Assembly (NCBI RefSeq): GCF_030503435.1
Contig: NZ_JAUKPO010000011.1
Coordinates: forward strand, 62,001-126,000
Length of the DNA stretch: 64,000 nucleotides
DNA from: Rhodocytophaga aerolata
GTDB taxonomy: Bacteria; Bacteroidota; Bacteroidia; Cytophagales; 172606-1
Direction: 5' to 3'
Positions 15,128 through 24,627 of this stretch are shown here, one piece after another (the stretch's first letter is position 1; each line of letters begins with the position of its first letter). Position numbers and translations under genes: made by a program. A model generated the notes under the pieces. That model was not told the DNA's origin, ran no database searches, and saw only the letters and a program-made list of their open reading frames with translations.

Positions 15128-16519
15128 TTATTGCTGCGAAACAATTTCTTTAATATCTGTAATTATTTTGTTAGCCAGATATTCAGCGGTTGCCTGCGTT
15201 TCTGATTCAGAGTAAATGCGTATAATGGGTTCAGTATTGGATTTTCTTAAATGTACCCACTCTTTATCAAATTCTATTTTTACACCGTCTACTGCATTTA
15301 TCGGATTTTTGCTATACTTTTCCTTAATGCTGGCAAGTATATTATCTACATTGATATCAGGGGTAAGCTCAATCTTATTTTTGGAGATATGGTAATTGGG
15401 GTATGTAGCCCGTAACCTGGATACTGAATAGCCTGTAGTAGCCAGGTGGCTTAAAAATAGCGCAATGCCAACTAATGCATCCCGGCCATGGTGCAACTCA
15501 GGATAAATAATACCTCCATTTCCTTCGCCACCAATAACCGCATCGTTTTCTTTCATGGCTGTTACCACATTTACTTCTCCCACAGCTGAGGCAAAATAAG
15601 TACCTCCGGCTTTTTCCGTTACATCGCGGAGTGCACGGGTAGAAGAAAGGTTAGAAACCGTATTCCCGGTTTTGTTTTTCAATACATAATCTGCTACAGC
15701 AACCAGCGTATATTCTTCACCGAACATGCTTCCATCTTCACAAACCAGTGCCAGGCGGTCTACATCCGGATCTACAGCAATACCCAGGTCATAACGGCCA
15801 CGTTGTATTTCGTTGGAAATCTGGAGCAAATTTTCTGGCAAAGGCTCCGGATTATGGGCAAAATTACCGGTAGGCTCTCCATTCAACAAAGTTACCTTTT
15901 TTACACCCAATGCTTTTAGTAGCATAGGTACAGCTACACCCCCACTAGAATTGACTGCATCTACAATAATATAGTATTGTTTGGCAGCAATAGCCGCCTG
16001 GTTAACGAGTGGCAGTTGCAATATAGCATCTATGTGTTTTTGCAGATATGTTTCATCGGTATAATACTTGCCCAGCTTCTTTACTTCAGCAAACTCAAAA
16101 CTTTCGCTTTCGGCAATCTGCAATACTTCTTCTCCATCCTTAGCAGATATAAACTCACCGTTCTCATTCAATAACTTCAGGGCATTCCATTGAACCGGAT
16201 TGTGGCTGGCTGTAATAATGATACCTCCGGATGCTTTTTCTGCTACCACCGCAAGTTCTACGGTAGGCGTTGTAGATAAACCAATATCTACTACATCCAA
16301 GCCCACGCCCTGTAGAGTAGCAGCTACCAGTTTTGATGCCATATCTCCGGAAATCCGTGCATCGCGGCCTATCACAATCTTATGCTCGTTCACTTGTCGC
16401 GACTTTACCCATGTACCATAGGCGGCTGTAAATTTTACAATATCTAAAGGCGTAAAAGACTCGCCGGCTTTTCCCCCGATAGTTCCCCTGATACCAGAAA
16501 TTGATTTGATTAATGACAC
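15128..16519 (-). CDS. glmM: phosphoglucosamine mutase (phosphohexomutase)
   Basis: Alpha-D-phosphohexomutase of 463 residues. The active-site serine lies in IIITASHNPVQWN (about residue 102), the metal-binding loop is VDPDVDRLAL, the sugar-binding loop is GEGNGGIIYPELH and the phosphate-binding C-terminal segment is LRKSNTEPIIRIYSES. GlmM converts glucosamine-6-phosphate to glucosamine-1-phosphate for peptidoglycan and LPS. The sugar-loop sequence fits GlmM/phosphomannomutase-type enzymes, so an alternative hexose specificity is possible. The start codon is GTG (16519-16517). Confidence 0.88.
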   Translation of the reverse strand: MSLIKSISGIRGTIGGKAGESFTPLDIVKFTAAYGTWVKSRQVNEHKIVIGRDARISGDMASKLVAATLQGVGLDVVDIGLSTTPTVELAVVAEKASGGIIITASHNPVQWNALKLLNENGEFISAKDGEEVLQIAESESFEFAEVKKLGKYYTDETYLQKHIDAILQLPLVNQAAIAAKQYYIIVDAVNSSGGVAVPMLLKALGVKKVTLLNGEPTGNFAHNPEPLPENLLQISNEIQRGRYDLGIAVDPDVDRLALVCEDGSMFGEEYTLVAVADYVLKNKTGNTVSNLSSTRALRDVTEKAGGTYFASAVGEVNVVTAMKENDAVIGGEGNGGIIYPELHHGRDALVGIALFLSHLATTGYSVSRLRATYPNYHISKNKIELTPDINVDNILASIKEKYSKNPINAVDGVKIEFDKEWVHLRKSNTEPIIRIYSESETQATAEYLANKIITDIKEIVSQQ

Positions 16520-16610
16520 TATGTTTCAGTTTTTGATAGAAATAAGAAAATGGCAAATTAAACGAGTTTAACTTGAATTTTGTGCAAAACTTTAAAGAAA
16601 TTTCCACAGT

Positions 16611-16814
16611 TTACTTGGCAATCTCAGGCAGATTTGCTGTCTGGCACTCGCCTGCTTTTTTACCACAGGCACAGTCTATCCCTTTTTTCATTAATTCAGG
16701 ATTCATAGAGGCGCATGTTCCTTTAAACTCGCCGTCTTTTACTAAAAGCAACCGTACAGATAATCCTACAAAAAATAAGGCTAATATAACTACTGCTAAT
16801 AATATCGTTACCAT
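16611..16814 (-). CDS. small membrane-anchored Cys-rich protein, NqrM-like
   Basis: Protein of 67 residues. An N-terminal transmembrane helix (residues 3-25) is followed by a short tail with four cysteines (FKGTCASMNPEL, GIDCACGKKAGEC). The layout of one helix, then a K-G-S/T-C motif, then a C-x-C cluster resembles NqrM (DUF539), the iron-delivery factor for Na+-translocating NADH:quinone reductase; no nqr genes are nearby. The start is set at ATG 16814 because the longer TTG-initiated frame would begin inside a -7 element (16839-16846). It is probably an inner-membrane metal-handling protein; the assignment is tentative. Confidence 0.6.
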   Translation of the reverse strand: MVTILLAVVILALFFVGLSVRLLLVKDGEFKGTCASMNPELMKKGIDCACGKKAGECQTANLPEIAK

Positions 16815-16838
16815 AACTATGTTTAGATTAATGTGAGG

Positions 16839-16846
16839 CAAAAATA
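16839..16846 (-). promoter_or_regulatory. -7 promoter element for the NqrM-like gene
   Basis: TATTTTTG on the minus strand, 24 bases before ATG 16814. It overlaps the TTG that would start the longest frame and so argues against that start. Confidence 0.5.
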
Positions 16847-17065
16847 GTCAATTAATGTGACTATACAGATATAACTATTCCTTACTCTATTAAGTTTCTA
16901 TGAATGAAGCAAAGCCATGAACATAGGCATCCATATTTTTGTTACCATTATTTTTATATACCTTCGTTACTAAAATAATACAGGCAGCTTATATATTTAT
17001 TCTTGATTAAGAGATATAATAAGTATTTTTGTTTGATGTTAATTGTATAACTTCGTTTCTTTTCA

Positions 17066-17698
17066 ATGAGATATTACAAATATTATCTGCTAAGCCTAGC
17101 AGTAATCATCTTAGACCAGACAGTGAAAATGCTGGTGCATTTCAATATGGAGCTGGGTACAGCAGGGCAGATTCCGGTGTTTGGTGATTGGTTTAAGTTA
17201 CATTACACGCTCAATCCGGGTATGGCTTTTGGCCTCCAGTTAGGTTCAGAATACGGTAAACTAATCCTGAGTATTTTCCGTTTGGCAGCCATGATCGGGA
17301 TTGCTATGTATCTGCGGGTACTGGCTAAACGGGGTGTGCATCCTGGTTTGTTATGGTGTACAGCCCTCATTCTTGGGGGTGCTATTGGCAACGTCATTGA
17401 TAGTACTTTTTATGGCGTATACTTAAACAATGCTCCTTATGACTCCCCAACTCCCTGGTTTCATGGGCAGGTAATAGATATGTTTTACCTCGATATTTGG
17501 GAAGGCATAGTTCCTAAGTGGATTCCTTTGATCGGAGGAGAATTTTATTCGTTATGGCCTATTTTTAACATAGCTGATGCTTCTATTTTTGTAGGCGTAG
17601 CCATCATTTTAATCATGCAGAAGAAATTCTTTGCCGAAAAAGAGGTAAATCATCAGGAAACGTTGAACGAAAATACCATTGCTGATTTGAATAATTAG
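17066..17698 (+). CDS. lspA: lipoprotein signal peptidase (signal peptidase II)
   Basis: Integral membrane aspartyl protease of 210 residues that cleaves prolipoprotein signal peptides. It has four membrane helices, a conserved DQTVKMLVH near residue 18, NPGMAFGL, and the two catalytic aspartates in GGAIGNVIDS (about residue 112) and IFNIADASI (about 172). An insertion between them (PYDSPTPWFHGQVIDMFYLDIW...) is typical of Bacteroidota LspA, which explains the length above the usual 160. Several lipoproteins in this window are its likely substrates. Confidence 0.95.
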   Translation: MRYYKYYLLSLAVIILDQTVKMLVHFNMELGTAGQIPVFGDWFKLHYTLNPGMAFGLQLGSEYGKLILSIFRLAAMIGIAMYLRVLAKRGVHPGLLWCTALILGGAIGNVIDSTFYGVYLNNAPYDSPTPWFHGQVIDMFYLDIWEGIVPKWIPLIGGEFYSLWPIFNIADASIFVGVAIILIMQKKFFAEKEVNHQETLNENTIADLNN

Positions 17699-17716
17699 CC
17701 GACTATACACAAAACA

Positions 17717-17751
17717 AAAACAGGGTAAGCTACAAAGGTTTACCCTGTTTT
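17717..17751. terminator. bidirectional terminator after lspA
   Basis: A 12-bp stem (17717-17728 with 17740-17751) whose outer pairs are A/T, so both strands end in a U-rich 3' arm. It lies between the convergent lspA and AIM24-like genes. Confidence 0.8.
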
Positions 17752-17786
17752 CGTTTAGCACAATTTAAAATTTGGCTGAAACCAAC

Positions 17787-18557
17787 TTACTCTTCCATTA
17801 GCTTACCAAGCAAAGATCCTCCTTCTTTACTGGAATTTTTACCATAGGGAGCCAACGCTTGCACTAGTTTAGAAATAGGCATCGACTGAATCCAAACCCG
17901 GCCAGTGCCTTGCAAAGTAGCCAGGAAAAGACCTTCGCCACCAAAAACCATAGAACGCAGCCCGCCAGAACGCTGAATGTCGAAGCTGACTCCTGTTTCA
18001 AAGGCAACGACGCATCCGGTATCTACTCTCAATATTTCGTTATTCAAGTGTTTTTCTACCACCGTTCCGCCGGCATGTACAAAAGCTAATCCATCTCCTT
18101 GTAATTTTTGCAGAATAAACCCCTCTCCTCCAAATAAGCCAGAGCCAATATTTTTATTAAAATGCATGGAGATATTTGTTCCTAAAGCTGCACACAGAAA
18201 AGCATCTCGCTGCACTATTAACTGATTTCCGTAAATACTTCCCAAATTTATGGGAATAACGGTACCAGGATAAGGAGCTGCAAAAGCGACTCTTGTACGC
18301 ATATGCCCTCTGTTTGTAAAATGGGTCATAAATAACGACTCTCCGGTAATAAGCCTTGATCCGGCAGACATCAGTTTACCTAAAAAACTTTGGTTGGGCT
18401 GAGACCCGTCGCCCATTTTTGTCTCATATTCAATGCCATTTTCCATATAGAGCATGGCACCTGCTTCGGCAATTACAGTTTCTCTGGGATCTAGTTCAAC
18501 TTCAACGATTTGTATATCGTCGCCGATAATTTTGTAATCTATTTCATGTGATCTCAT
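17787..18557 (-). CDS. AIM24/TIGR00266-family protein
   Basis: Protein of 256 residues with repeated beta-rich segments: [29 protein letters not shown], the Gly-rich [26 protein letters not shown], and its near-repeat [24 protein letters not shown]. These are signatures of TIGR00266 (AIM24-like) proteins, which form trimeric beta-helix-like folds. The family is widespread and its function in bacteria is not established. The protein is cytoplasmic by sequence, with no signal peptide. The gene is convergent with lspA. Confidence 0.85.
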   Translation of the reverse strand: MRSHEIDYKIIGDDIQIVEVELDPRETVIAEAGAMLYMENGIEYETKMGDGSQPNQSFLGKLMSAGSRLITGESLFMTHFTNRGHMRTRVAFAAPYPGTVIPINLGSIYGNQLIVQRDAFLCAALGTNISMHFNKNIGSGLFGGEGFILQKLQGDGLAFVHAGGTVVEKHLNNEILRVDTGCVVAFETGVSFDIQRSGGLRSMVFGGEGLFLATLQGTGRVWIQSMPISKLVQALAPYGKNSSKEGGSLLGKLMEE

Positions 18558-18676
18558 AAGGAATGGAAGGGTTAAATTCTGACCTAAATAACTGTATAAT
18601 TACTAAACGTAACATCGGTTAAATGTAGTACTGGTAAAGGTATTGGGTTTTTGCCTGATGATGCAACAGCTGTAAA

Positions 18677-19525
18677 TTATTTCTTTTTCTCTACTAAAAA
18701 CAATTTACCTTTTTCATTAGAAATAATAAAATCGGTTTCGTTGATAAACGTTAAGGCTTCTGCTTGCCCTCTCGCTAGTTTTATGCACAGGTATGGATTT
18801 TTGAAAGTCGGCTCCTTCGCATCCAGCTGAAAAAGAAATACTTTCCCATAACTCAGCAAAGCAAACGCACTTTCTGAAGGATTTATATCAGCAGCTGTTA
18901 CCTGGCTTTGTAAATAAACTTCATCGGTTACTCTTGCTGTATGTTGACCTGCTTTTCCAGGAAGGCTATACATTTTTACGGTCTTATTTCCACGGTTTTT
19001 GGAGAAGAGATATAATTGCCCATTATGCCCGAAGAAAGCTTCGCAATCAAAGTTTCTGGTCTCCTTTGCTGGCGGATATGCTTCCTGATCTTGATACTGA
19101 TACGTTATCTGCTCAATGTGTTGTGGTTTTTGAGGATGTAGCTTATAGATCGTCAAGTCTTTGCGGGCATTTAGGTTATTTCCGAAGTCGCCAACATACA
19201 CATACCCGGCTTTGTCTTTTGCTAAGTCTTCCCAATCGGTATTTTTTGTAGCTGTCAGCTGAAGAGAATCTAGTATATCACCGTTTCTGCTGATTTTATA
19301 AAGTATAGGCTTGCTACCGCCATCATTATTCGTCCAGAAAACAGTATCACTTTCAGCCATCACAAGCCCGGAACTTTCATTAATGACCTGCGGCATGCGG
19401 CCCAAACGGGTTACTTTGTAGCTGCTTCTTCCTCTTTCAAATCCGCTTTTCTTCACTTCAGGATTACACGTACAAAAAGCGGTTTTAAGCGAGAATAAAA
19501 ATAACAGAATTTTCATTTTCAGCAT
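18677..19525 (-). CDS. secreted beta-propeller-like protein of unknown function
   Basis: Protein of 282 residues with an N-terminal hydrophobic segment (ILLFLFSLKTAFC) and nearby Cys residues, so a signal peptide or lipobox. The rest contains propeller-like blades (SGLVMAESDTVFWTNND, NTDWEDLAKDKAGYVYVGDFGNN, NFDCEAFFGHNGQLYLFSKN, LARGQAEALTFINETDFIISNEKG). The motifs resemble esterase-like or SdiA-regulated propellers. No catalytic residues can be assigned. The second Met, three residues in, is an equally good start. Confidence 0.65.
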   Translation of the reverse strand: MLKMKILLFLFSLKTAFCTCNPEVKKSGFERGRSSYKVTRLGRMPQVINESSGLVMAESDTVFWTNNDGGSKPILYKISRNGDILDSLQLTATKNTDWEDLAKDKAGYVYVGDFGNNLNARKDLTIYKLHPQKPQHIEQITYQYQDQEAYPPAKETRNFDCEAFFGHNGQLYLFSKNRGNKTVKMYSLPGKAGQHTARVTDEVYLQSQVTAADINPSESAFALLSYGKVFLFQLDAKEPTFKNPYLCIKLARGQAEALTFINETDFIISNEKGKLFLVEKKK

Positions 19526-19724
19526 TTTACGAGTTAAGGTTTTTTTAAATGTATGGATTTACTTTGGCAGATCACGCATACCGGCTACTTACCGAACCGG
19601 CTTACTGCTGAATAGTTGATATTGTACACAGAACGTACAATACTATTGTCAGGATATATTCAACTTGCTTTTTCCTTTACCGTTAAATTACCTTAAATAA
19701 CCCAACGTTTAATTAACAGATTTG

Positions 19725-20867
19725 ATGGAAAACTATGTTAAAGTAAAACAACCTTTATATGTAAAAATAAGCCTTGTTTTAATAAGTGTAGCGCTCATAC
19801 TGGTAGCCCTGGAACTCGGCGACAGTTTACTGGTGCCCTTATGCTTCTCTTTTTTATTCGCCTTACTCCTGCATCCTCTCTGCACTAAACTCGAGAGTTT
19901 ACGTCTGCCACGGGTACTGGCCATCTTTATTTGCCTGATTGTCATTATAATTGTTGTAGGCATACTTCTGTACTTTATTTCTTCTCAGCTGCTAAGTTTT
20001 GGTGAAGACTTACCAGAACTACAAAAGAAACTGGAACTGTTACTGGAAGAAATTCACACGTTTATAAGCCAGACATTTGGTATAGGAAAAAACAGCCAGC
20101 TTAGTTTATTCCGCACCTCAACCGATGCCATGATACAGTCGAGTGGCGCCTTTTTTACGAGTGTATTAGCCTACACAACCAGTACTTTTGCCGACCTTGG
20201 ATTAATGCCGGTATTTATTTTCTTCTTTCTGTATTACCGCACATTTTTTAAACAGTTTTTGAACAAGCTATTTATAAAAACTCCTAACCACCAGATTACA
20301 CATATCATGTATAAAATTCAGAATGTAGTAAAGAATTACATTATGGGTCTTATGTTGGTAATGGTTATTATTGCGGTGCTCAATACATTGGGGTTGCTTG
20401 TTTTAGGTATTAAGTATGCTTTCTTTTTTGGCGCTCTGGCAGCGTTATTAAACATTATTCCCTATTTAGGAATTATTGTTGGTTCAGCTTTTCCTATTCT
20501 GATAGCCTTACTAACAAAAGACTCTATCTGGTATGCCCTGGGAGTAGCAGGAGTATTTACGATTGTCCAATTTCTGGAGGGAAATTTTATTACACCTAAC
20601 ATCGTGGGCTCCAAAGTGAGTGTTAACCCCTTAGCTGCCATTATTGCCTTGTTGCTGGGAGGTATGTTGTGGGGGCCTGCGGGCATGATTCTTTCTATTC
20701 CTTTTACGGCTATTTTAAAAGTAATTCTCGATAATATAGAGCCTTTAGAACCATTTGGCTTTCTGTTGGGAGAACCACCAGTATCTGCTGACTTAAATCC
20801 GAATGGTGATTTTTTGCAAAACATCAAACGGGAAGTGAAAGACACTATGAAAGAGCAAGTTGATTGA
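19725..20867 (+). CDS. AI-2E family transporter (YdiK/PerM-like permease)
   Basis: Polytopic membrane protein of 380 residues with about eight helices. Hydrophobic pairs flank a hydrophilic central region (about 95-150). The conserved C-terminal part reads FFGALAALLNIIPYLGIIVGS, then NFITPNIVGSKVSVNPLAAIIALLLGG, typical of PF01594. Members transport diverse small solutes or act as Na+/H+ antiporters; AI-2 export is only one case. ATG 19725 is used rather than the preceding TTG. Confidence 0.9.
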   Translation: MENYVKVKQPLYVKISLVLISVALILVALELGDSLLVPLCFSFLFALLLHPLCTKLESLRLPRVLAIFICLIVIIIVVGILLYFISSQLLSFGEDLPELQKKLELLLEEIHTFISQTFGIGKNSQLSLFRTSTDAMIQSSGAFFTSVLAYTTSTFADLGLMPVFIFFFLYYRTFFKQFLNKLFIKTPNHQITHIMYKIQNVVKNYIMGLMLVMVIIAVLNTLGLLVLGIKYAFFFGALAALLNIIPYLGIIVGSAFPILIALLTKDSIWYALGVAGVFTIVQFLEGNFITPNIVGSKVSVNPLAAIIALLLGGMLWGPAGMILSIPFTAILKVILDNIEPLEPFGFLLGEPPVSADLNPNGDFLQNIKREVKDTMKEQVD

Positions 20868-20881
20868 AGCGAAACAGGCTG

Positions 20882-20929
20882 AAAATAAAATACCCGATGC
20901 TAAGGTGATGGCATCGGGTATTTTATTTT
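20882..20929. terminator. bidirectional terminator between the permease and the S24 regulator
   Basis: Perfect 19-bp stem (20882-20900 with 20911-20929), ten-base loop, A/T-rich outer arms giving U tracts in both directions. Confidence 0.85.
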
Positions 20930-20942
20930 ATGTACGTAGTGA

Positions 20943-21833
20943 CTACTTATAACTTTCCAGTTTTTTTACTCTTTCCTGCAAATGTACCAGATCTGCTTCT
21001 AGGCCACTGATTTTGCGCAGGGTATTGTATCTGGTATTGGGGAAATGGAAACTCAGTTTTGCTTTTACATACCACAGCTCTTTTACATCTTCTGCATCAA
21101 TTTCACGGGTTGCATAGGCCTCATTATCAGACATCAATACTATTTTACCTCTTTCCTGTACCCGGTTTAGCAACCGCTTCACCAGCACTGCTTCATCGGT
21201 TACAATTACATACACATACCCTTCTTTAATGGCGTTGAATGATCTGGCACCCTGGCTCAAATCAAAGTATTGACAGATAACCCAGTCGTCGGGATATAGT
21301 GTTTCTGTCATGCTATCGCCAATAACCTGGAAGCAGCGGAATGTAGCATTGCGGAACTGCGGACCAGGCAGATGGAACTTAGGCAAATCCACAAAGTATT
21401 CAGGTTCCAAGAAATATTGCGGATAACCGGCAGCCGCTCGCGTGTCTACCATGGCTATATTTTCTTCCTGCGTTTCACGGTCCAGCGTAATAGCCACAAT
21501 ACCGGCTTCTTTTTTTACAGAATAACTTTTTCCATGTTTATTGCCTTCAAACACCACAATTTCAGGGGTAGGGCTTTCTTTTACTACGGCAATGCTGCTT
21601 TCCCTATTTTCCTCACCTTTGAGCATTTCTCCATTGCCTAACATCAACCATTCTGCGTTTACTTGTGTAAAGTGGTTTAATATATCGGCTAACGTGTCGT
21701 ATCCAGGCTTATTCCGTTTATTGAGAATGGTATATATTTTTTCGGGCCTGTCGTAGCCAAGTTCTTTAGCAAATTGATAAGCGGTCATCCCCAGCTTATT
21801 GATAAGGGTTGCTACCCGGTCATTTATATCCAT
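20943..21833 (-). CDS. HTH transcriptional regulator with S24 (LexA-like) peptidase domain
   Basis: Protein of 296 residues. An XRE-type helix-turn-helix lies at about 8-64 (MTAYQFAKELGY). A linker leads to the likely self-cleavage bond A135-G136 (RAAAGYP). The S24 domain has catalytic Ser174 (IGDSMTETL) and Lys219 (AVLVKRLL). A short C-terminal coiled coil (LEADLVHLQERVKKLE) may aid dimerisation. This is the CI/LexA-like architecture of stress-inducible repressors, although no prophage genes surround it. Operator-like TTGTAT repeats in the upstream gap suggest autoregulation. Confidence 0.88.
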   Translation of the reverse strand: MDINDRVATLINKLGMTAYQFAKELGYDRPEKIYTILNKRNKPGYDTLADILNHFTQVNAEWLMLGNGEMLKGEENRESSIAVVKESPTPEIVVFEGNKHGKSYSVKKEAGIVAITLDRETQEENIAMVDTRAAAGYPQYFLEPEYFVDLPKFHLPGPQFRNATFRCFQVIGDSMTETLYPDDWVICQYFDLSQGARSFNAIKEGYVYVIVTDEAVLVKRLLNRVQERGKIVLMSDNEAYATREIDAEDVKELWYVKAKLSFHFPNTRYNTLRKISGLEADLVHLQERVKKLESYK

Positions 21834-21869
21834 AATTTTACAGCTATTTATTTTATACTACTCATTTTC

Positions 21870-21905
21870 TTGTATACTCTTGCATGATACTTATAAGGTA
21901 TACAA
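21870..21905. promoter_or_regulatory. operator-like inverted repeat TTGTATAC-N20-GTATACAA
   Basis: Eight-base arms at 21870-21877 and 21898-21905 are perfect inverse complements, and each contains the hexamer palindrome GTATAC. The site lies 37-72 bases upstream of the S24 regulator start, where an autoregulatory operator would be expected. Confidence 0.5.
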
Positions 21906-21982
21906 CAAATATAAAATAATAGTTGTAACAAAAAGCTATTCCTAGCCAAAATTATTTATTTTCTGAAATGCTTTTATCTTTC

Positions 21983-21997
21983 ATACAAATTTTGTAT
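21983..21997. promoter_or_regulatory. operator-like palindrome ATACAAA-T-TTTGTAT
   Basis: Perfect 15-base palindrome with 7-base arms, sharing the TTTGTAT half-site with the inverted repeat 80 bases to the left. It lies between the divergent S24 regulator and S41 peptidase genes. Confidence 0.5.
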
Positions 21998-22256
21998 AGT
22001 ACCTAATATAGAATTTCTACTCACTTGGATAGCCCTCAAATCATCAGCCAGCTATTCTCTTTTCTTTAGTTCTCTCATGGCCGACCTCTCCTAATTCAAC
22101 TGACTTACTAGAATTGCAGCTAAATTCTTACTTGCAAAATATTTTTGAAAAATTCAGTTTACCAGCTCCTATGATTCTTTATAAAGAATAAATAATTTTT
22201 TAAATTGTTAATCCTGCTTTATAAAATTCATTGACTTTTTAGTGAAATAACCGCCT

Positions 22257-23780
22257 ATGGGAGCCAAACTTATACCCATATTCCTGTTTTTATGTTCCAT
22301 GAGTTGGTATGCCAAAGCTCAATTACCTGCACATGAAAAAGATTCTAGTAAGACAGAATACTATTATGAATTAGATAAATGTGCGGAAGATCTGCTATTT
22401 CTGCATACGAAATTACAAGATGCCCATCCTTGCCTGTATTGTTATACAGACAGTGCCACTATACAGAATAAGTACTCTTTATTAGTAGATAGTTTATTAA
22501 AAGACACTAACGCTACACGTACACACATTACAGCAAATGAATTTACTGTACTTGTTAAGCAATACTTGGCTTTTATAAACGATGGACACCTGGATGCCCA
22601 TAATCAATATGCCTTATTTAAGTATATTCAACAGAAAGGCAAATTTTTTCCACTTCAACTTTTATTTGAAAACGGGCAGGCATTTATTAAGCAAGATTAC
22701 GCAGGTCATTTAGAGTCCGGTACGCTTGGTACCAGGCTTATGGCTATTAACGGAGTTCCCATAGAAACTATTGCTGCGGCTATGTATAAAGCTACCAGTG
22801 CTGATGCCGGTATACAGATTTATAAAACCCGGCAACTGGAAAACCTGGAACGGTTCAGCATTTATTATTGGATGTTGTATGGGGCCCAAGATACCTATAC
22901 CATCACGTATACTTCACCCAGCGGTAAGCATGGCAGCGTTTCTTTACCAGGCATTACAGCCAGAGAAATTATTGAAGCCAATGAGAAACTAGCCAACGAA
23001 CCTACCCTAACCATTCAAACTAATGGTTCCGTAGCCTATATGGATATAAACCGCTTTGAGGATATCTCAAACAAACCCCGTACCTTGTATTTCTGGCAAT
23101 TTCTGGAAAACAGTTTTAAAAAGATTAATCAAAGCCATGTAGAAAACCTGGTTATCGATCTACGCGACAATCCGGGTGGTATGATCTATCATGCCCATAT
23201 GTTACTAAACTACATAAGTCCTCAAAATATAGAGAGTGCTTTTCAGATTAAGTCCAGCCATTTGCTAAAAGAGAGTAAAAAGCAAGGGTTACTAGATTTT
23301 TTACAACGGAATTTTAATAAACAATCTTATGCGGCAAAAATAGCTCACACGCCGGTAGGTAAATTTATTCCTTTTTCAAGCAAGGCACACTTTATAGCTA
23401 ACGAGAAGCTAAAATTCAAAGGAAAAGTTTATCTGTTGGTGAATGGAAATACTTTTTCTGCCGCCGGCTTATTTACTAAATATTTTAAAGAACATAATCT
23501 GGGACAGATTGTAGGCGAAGAGTGTGGCGCTAGCCCATCTTACTCCTTTGGAAATACACTGCTCGTCAGCCTCCCCAATACCCATGTGCAAGTATATCTA
23601 TCGACAGCCATTGTATCTAACGACAGAGAACATACCTATTATAACCGTGGCATCATGCCCGACATTGCGCTTAAACGGAACATAGCTGCAGAGGCAAGAG
23701 AGGAAGATTCAATCTTGCAACAAGTCTATGAATTAATCTTAAAAGGCAATCAGGAACTTGTTAGCAGTACAGGTAATTAA
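22257..23780 (+). CDS. S41-family (C-terminal processing-like) peptidase, exported
   Basis: Protein of 507 residues. A signal peptide (1-22, ending WYAKAQ) is followed by a helical region with DAHPCLYCYTD, a PDZ-like part (GTRLMAINGVPIETI) and the S41 catalytic domain. The latter has VIDLRDNPGG, the nucleophile-bearing GNTFSAAGLF (Ser about residue 405) and a following VGEECGASPSYSFGN. The Glu/Lys partners are not clear by eye. A periplasmic or cell-surface protease is likely. Substrates are unknown. It lies 68 bases upstream of the TetR-type regulator, on the same strand. Confidence 0.85.
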   Translation: MGAKLIPIFLFLCSMSWYAKAQLPAHEKDSSKTEYYYELDKCAEDLLFLHTKLQDAHPCLYCYTDSATIQNKYSLLVDSLLKDTNATRTHITANEFTVLVKQYLAFINDGHLDAHNQYALFKYIQQKGKFFPLQLLFENGQAFIKQDYAGHLESGTLGTRLMAINGVPIETIAAAMYKATSADAGIQIYKTRQLENLERFSIYYWMLYGAQDTYTITYTSPSGKHGSVSLPGITAREIIEANEKLANEPTLTIQTNGSVAYMDINRFEDISNKPRTLYFWQFLENSFKKINQSHVENLVIDLRDNPGGMIYHAHMLLNYISPQNIESAFQIKSSHLLKESKKQGLLDFLQRNFNKQSYAAKIAHTPVGKFIPFSSKAHFIANEKLKFKGKVYLLVNGNTFSAAGLFTKYFKEHNLGQIVGEECGASPSYSFGNTLLVSLPNTHVQVYLSTAIVSNDREHTYYNRGIMPDIALKRNIAAEAREEDSILQQVYELILKGNQELVSSTGN

Positions 23781-23848
23781 GTGCTATTTTTCTTCATAAG
23801 GCCAATCAAATACATAAACCATTCTGTACGTTTTCAGGTTATATAAAA

Positions 23849-24499
23849 ATGGAAACAAAAGAGCAACTACAACATTCATACATTATCTATGTGTTAGAGC
23901 ATGGCAGGCAGCCAGTATCCGTTTTTGCGTTTACCAAGCAGTTAGGCATGGCGGAAACGGAGTTTTATGCACACTTTAATTCATTTGACAATCTGGAACA
24001 ACAAATCTGGAAAGATATATTTGACAAAGCCCGGCTACGGACAGAAAGCCAGGAAGTATTTGAGCAGTATTCAGTCCGGGAAAAATTGCTTTCCCTCTAT
24101 TATATCTGGGTAGAAGAACTGAAATTACAACGGAGTTTTGCCTTATATGCAGTAAATAAGCAGCCACTTAAACAATTTATGGCAACTTCGGCAGACCTTT
24201 TTCTATTCAAAAAAGCATTTAAAGAATTTGCAGAAGAGTTGCTGCGTGAAGGCAGAGCCACCAGCGAAGTAATGAACCGCCCGTTCCTTGCAGAGAGGTA
24301 TCCGGATGCGTTATGGAGACAAACGTTGTTTATTCTAAACTTCTGGATAAAAGACCCTAGTCAGCAGTTTGAACAGACGGATGTGGCCATTGAAAAAGCT
24401 GTAAATACCGCTTTTGATCTGATTGGCAAAACACCTCTGGATACGTTGTTTGATTTTGCAAAATTCATATTTCAGAACAGGCAAAGCACCCGTTTCTGA
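23849..24499 (+). CDS. TetR/AcrR-family transcriptional regulator
   Basis: Protein of 216 residues. The N-terminal 55 residues carry the TetR helix-turn-helix (VSVFAFTKQLGMAETEFYAHFNSFDNLEQQIW), somewhat degenerate. The C-terminal helical part (residues 70-200) is a ligand/dimerisation domain of the Bacteroidota type that ends FDFAKFIFQNR. It precedes the ABC1-kinase gene by 128 bases on the same strand; the pair may be functionally linked. The DNA target and inducer are unknown. Confidence 0.78.
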   Translation: METKEQLQHSYIIYVLEHGRQPVSVFAFTKQLGMAETEFYAHFNSFDNLEQQIWKDIFDKARLRTESQEVFEQYSVREKLLSLYYIWVEELKLQRSFALYAVNKQPLKQFMATSADLFLFKKAFKEFAEELLREGRATSEVMNRPFLAERYPDALWRQTLFILNFWIKDPSQQFEQTDVAIEKAVNTAFDLIGKTPLDTLFDFAKFIFQNRQSTRF

Positions 24500-24627
24500 T
24501 GGGTACCTACACTAACTCATTCACCTATTTTATTCCAATTGCCGGCTGGTCTGTTAATACCAGCTTTAAATTATGTTGTCGCTGAAATCGTATGTTTCCG
24601 CACAACCAGCACTTAGTATCAAACCTT

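Larger units (their letters stand above)
21834..22256. other. 423-base intergenic region with two operator-like repeats
   Basis: The divergent gap between the S24 regulator and the S41 peptidase. Besides the TTGTAT-containing repeats (separate entries), it is A/T rich and holds no coding frame I can support. The peptidase promoter presumably lies in the right half. Confidence 0.55.
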
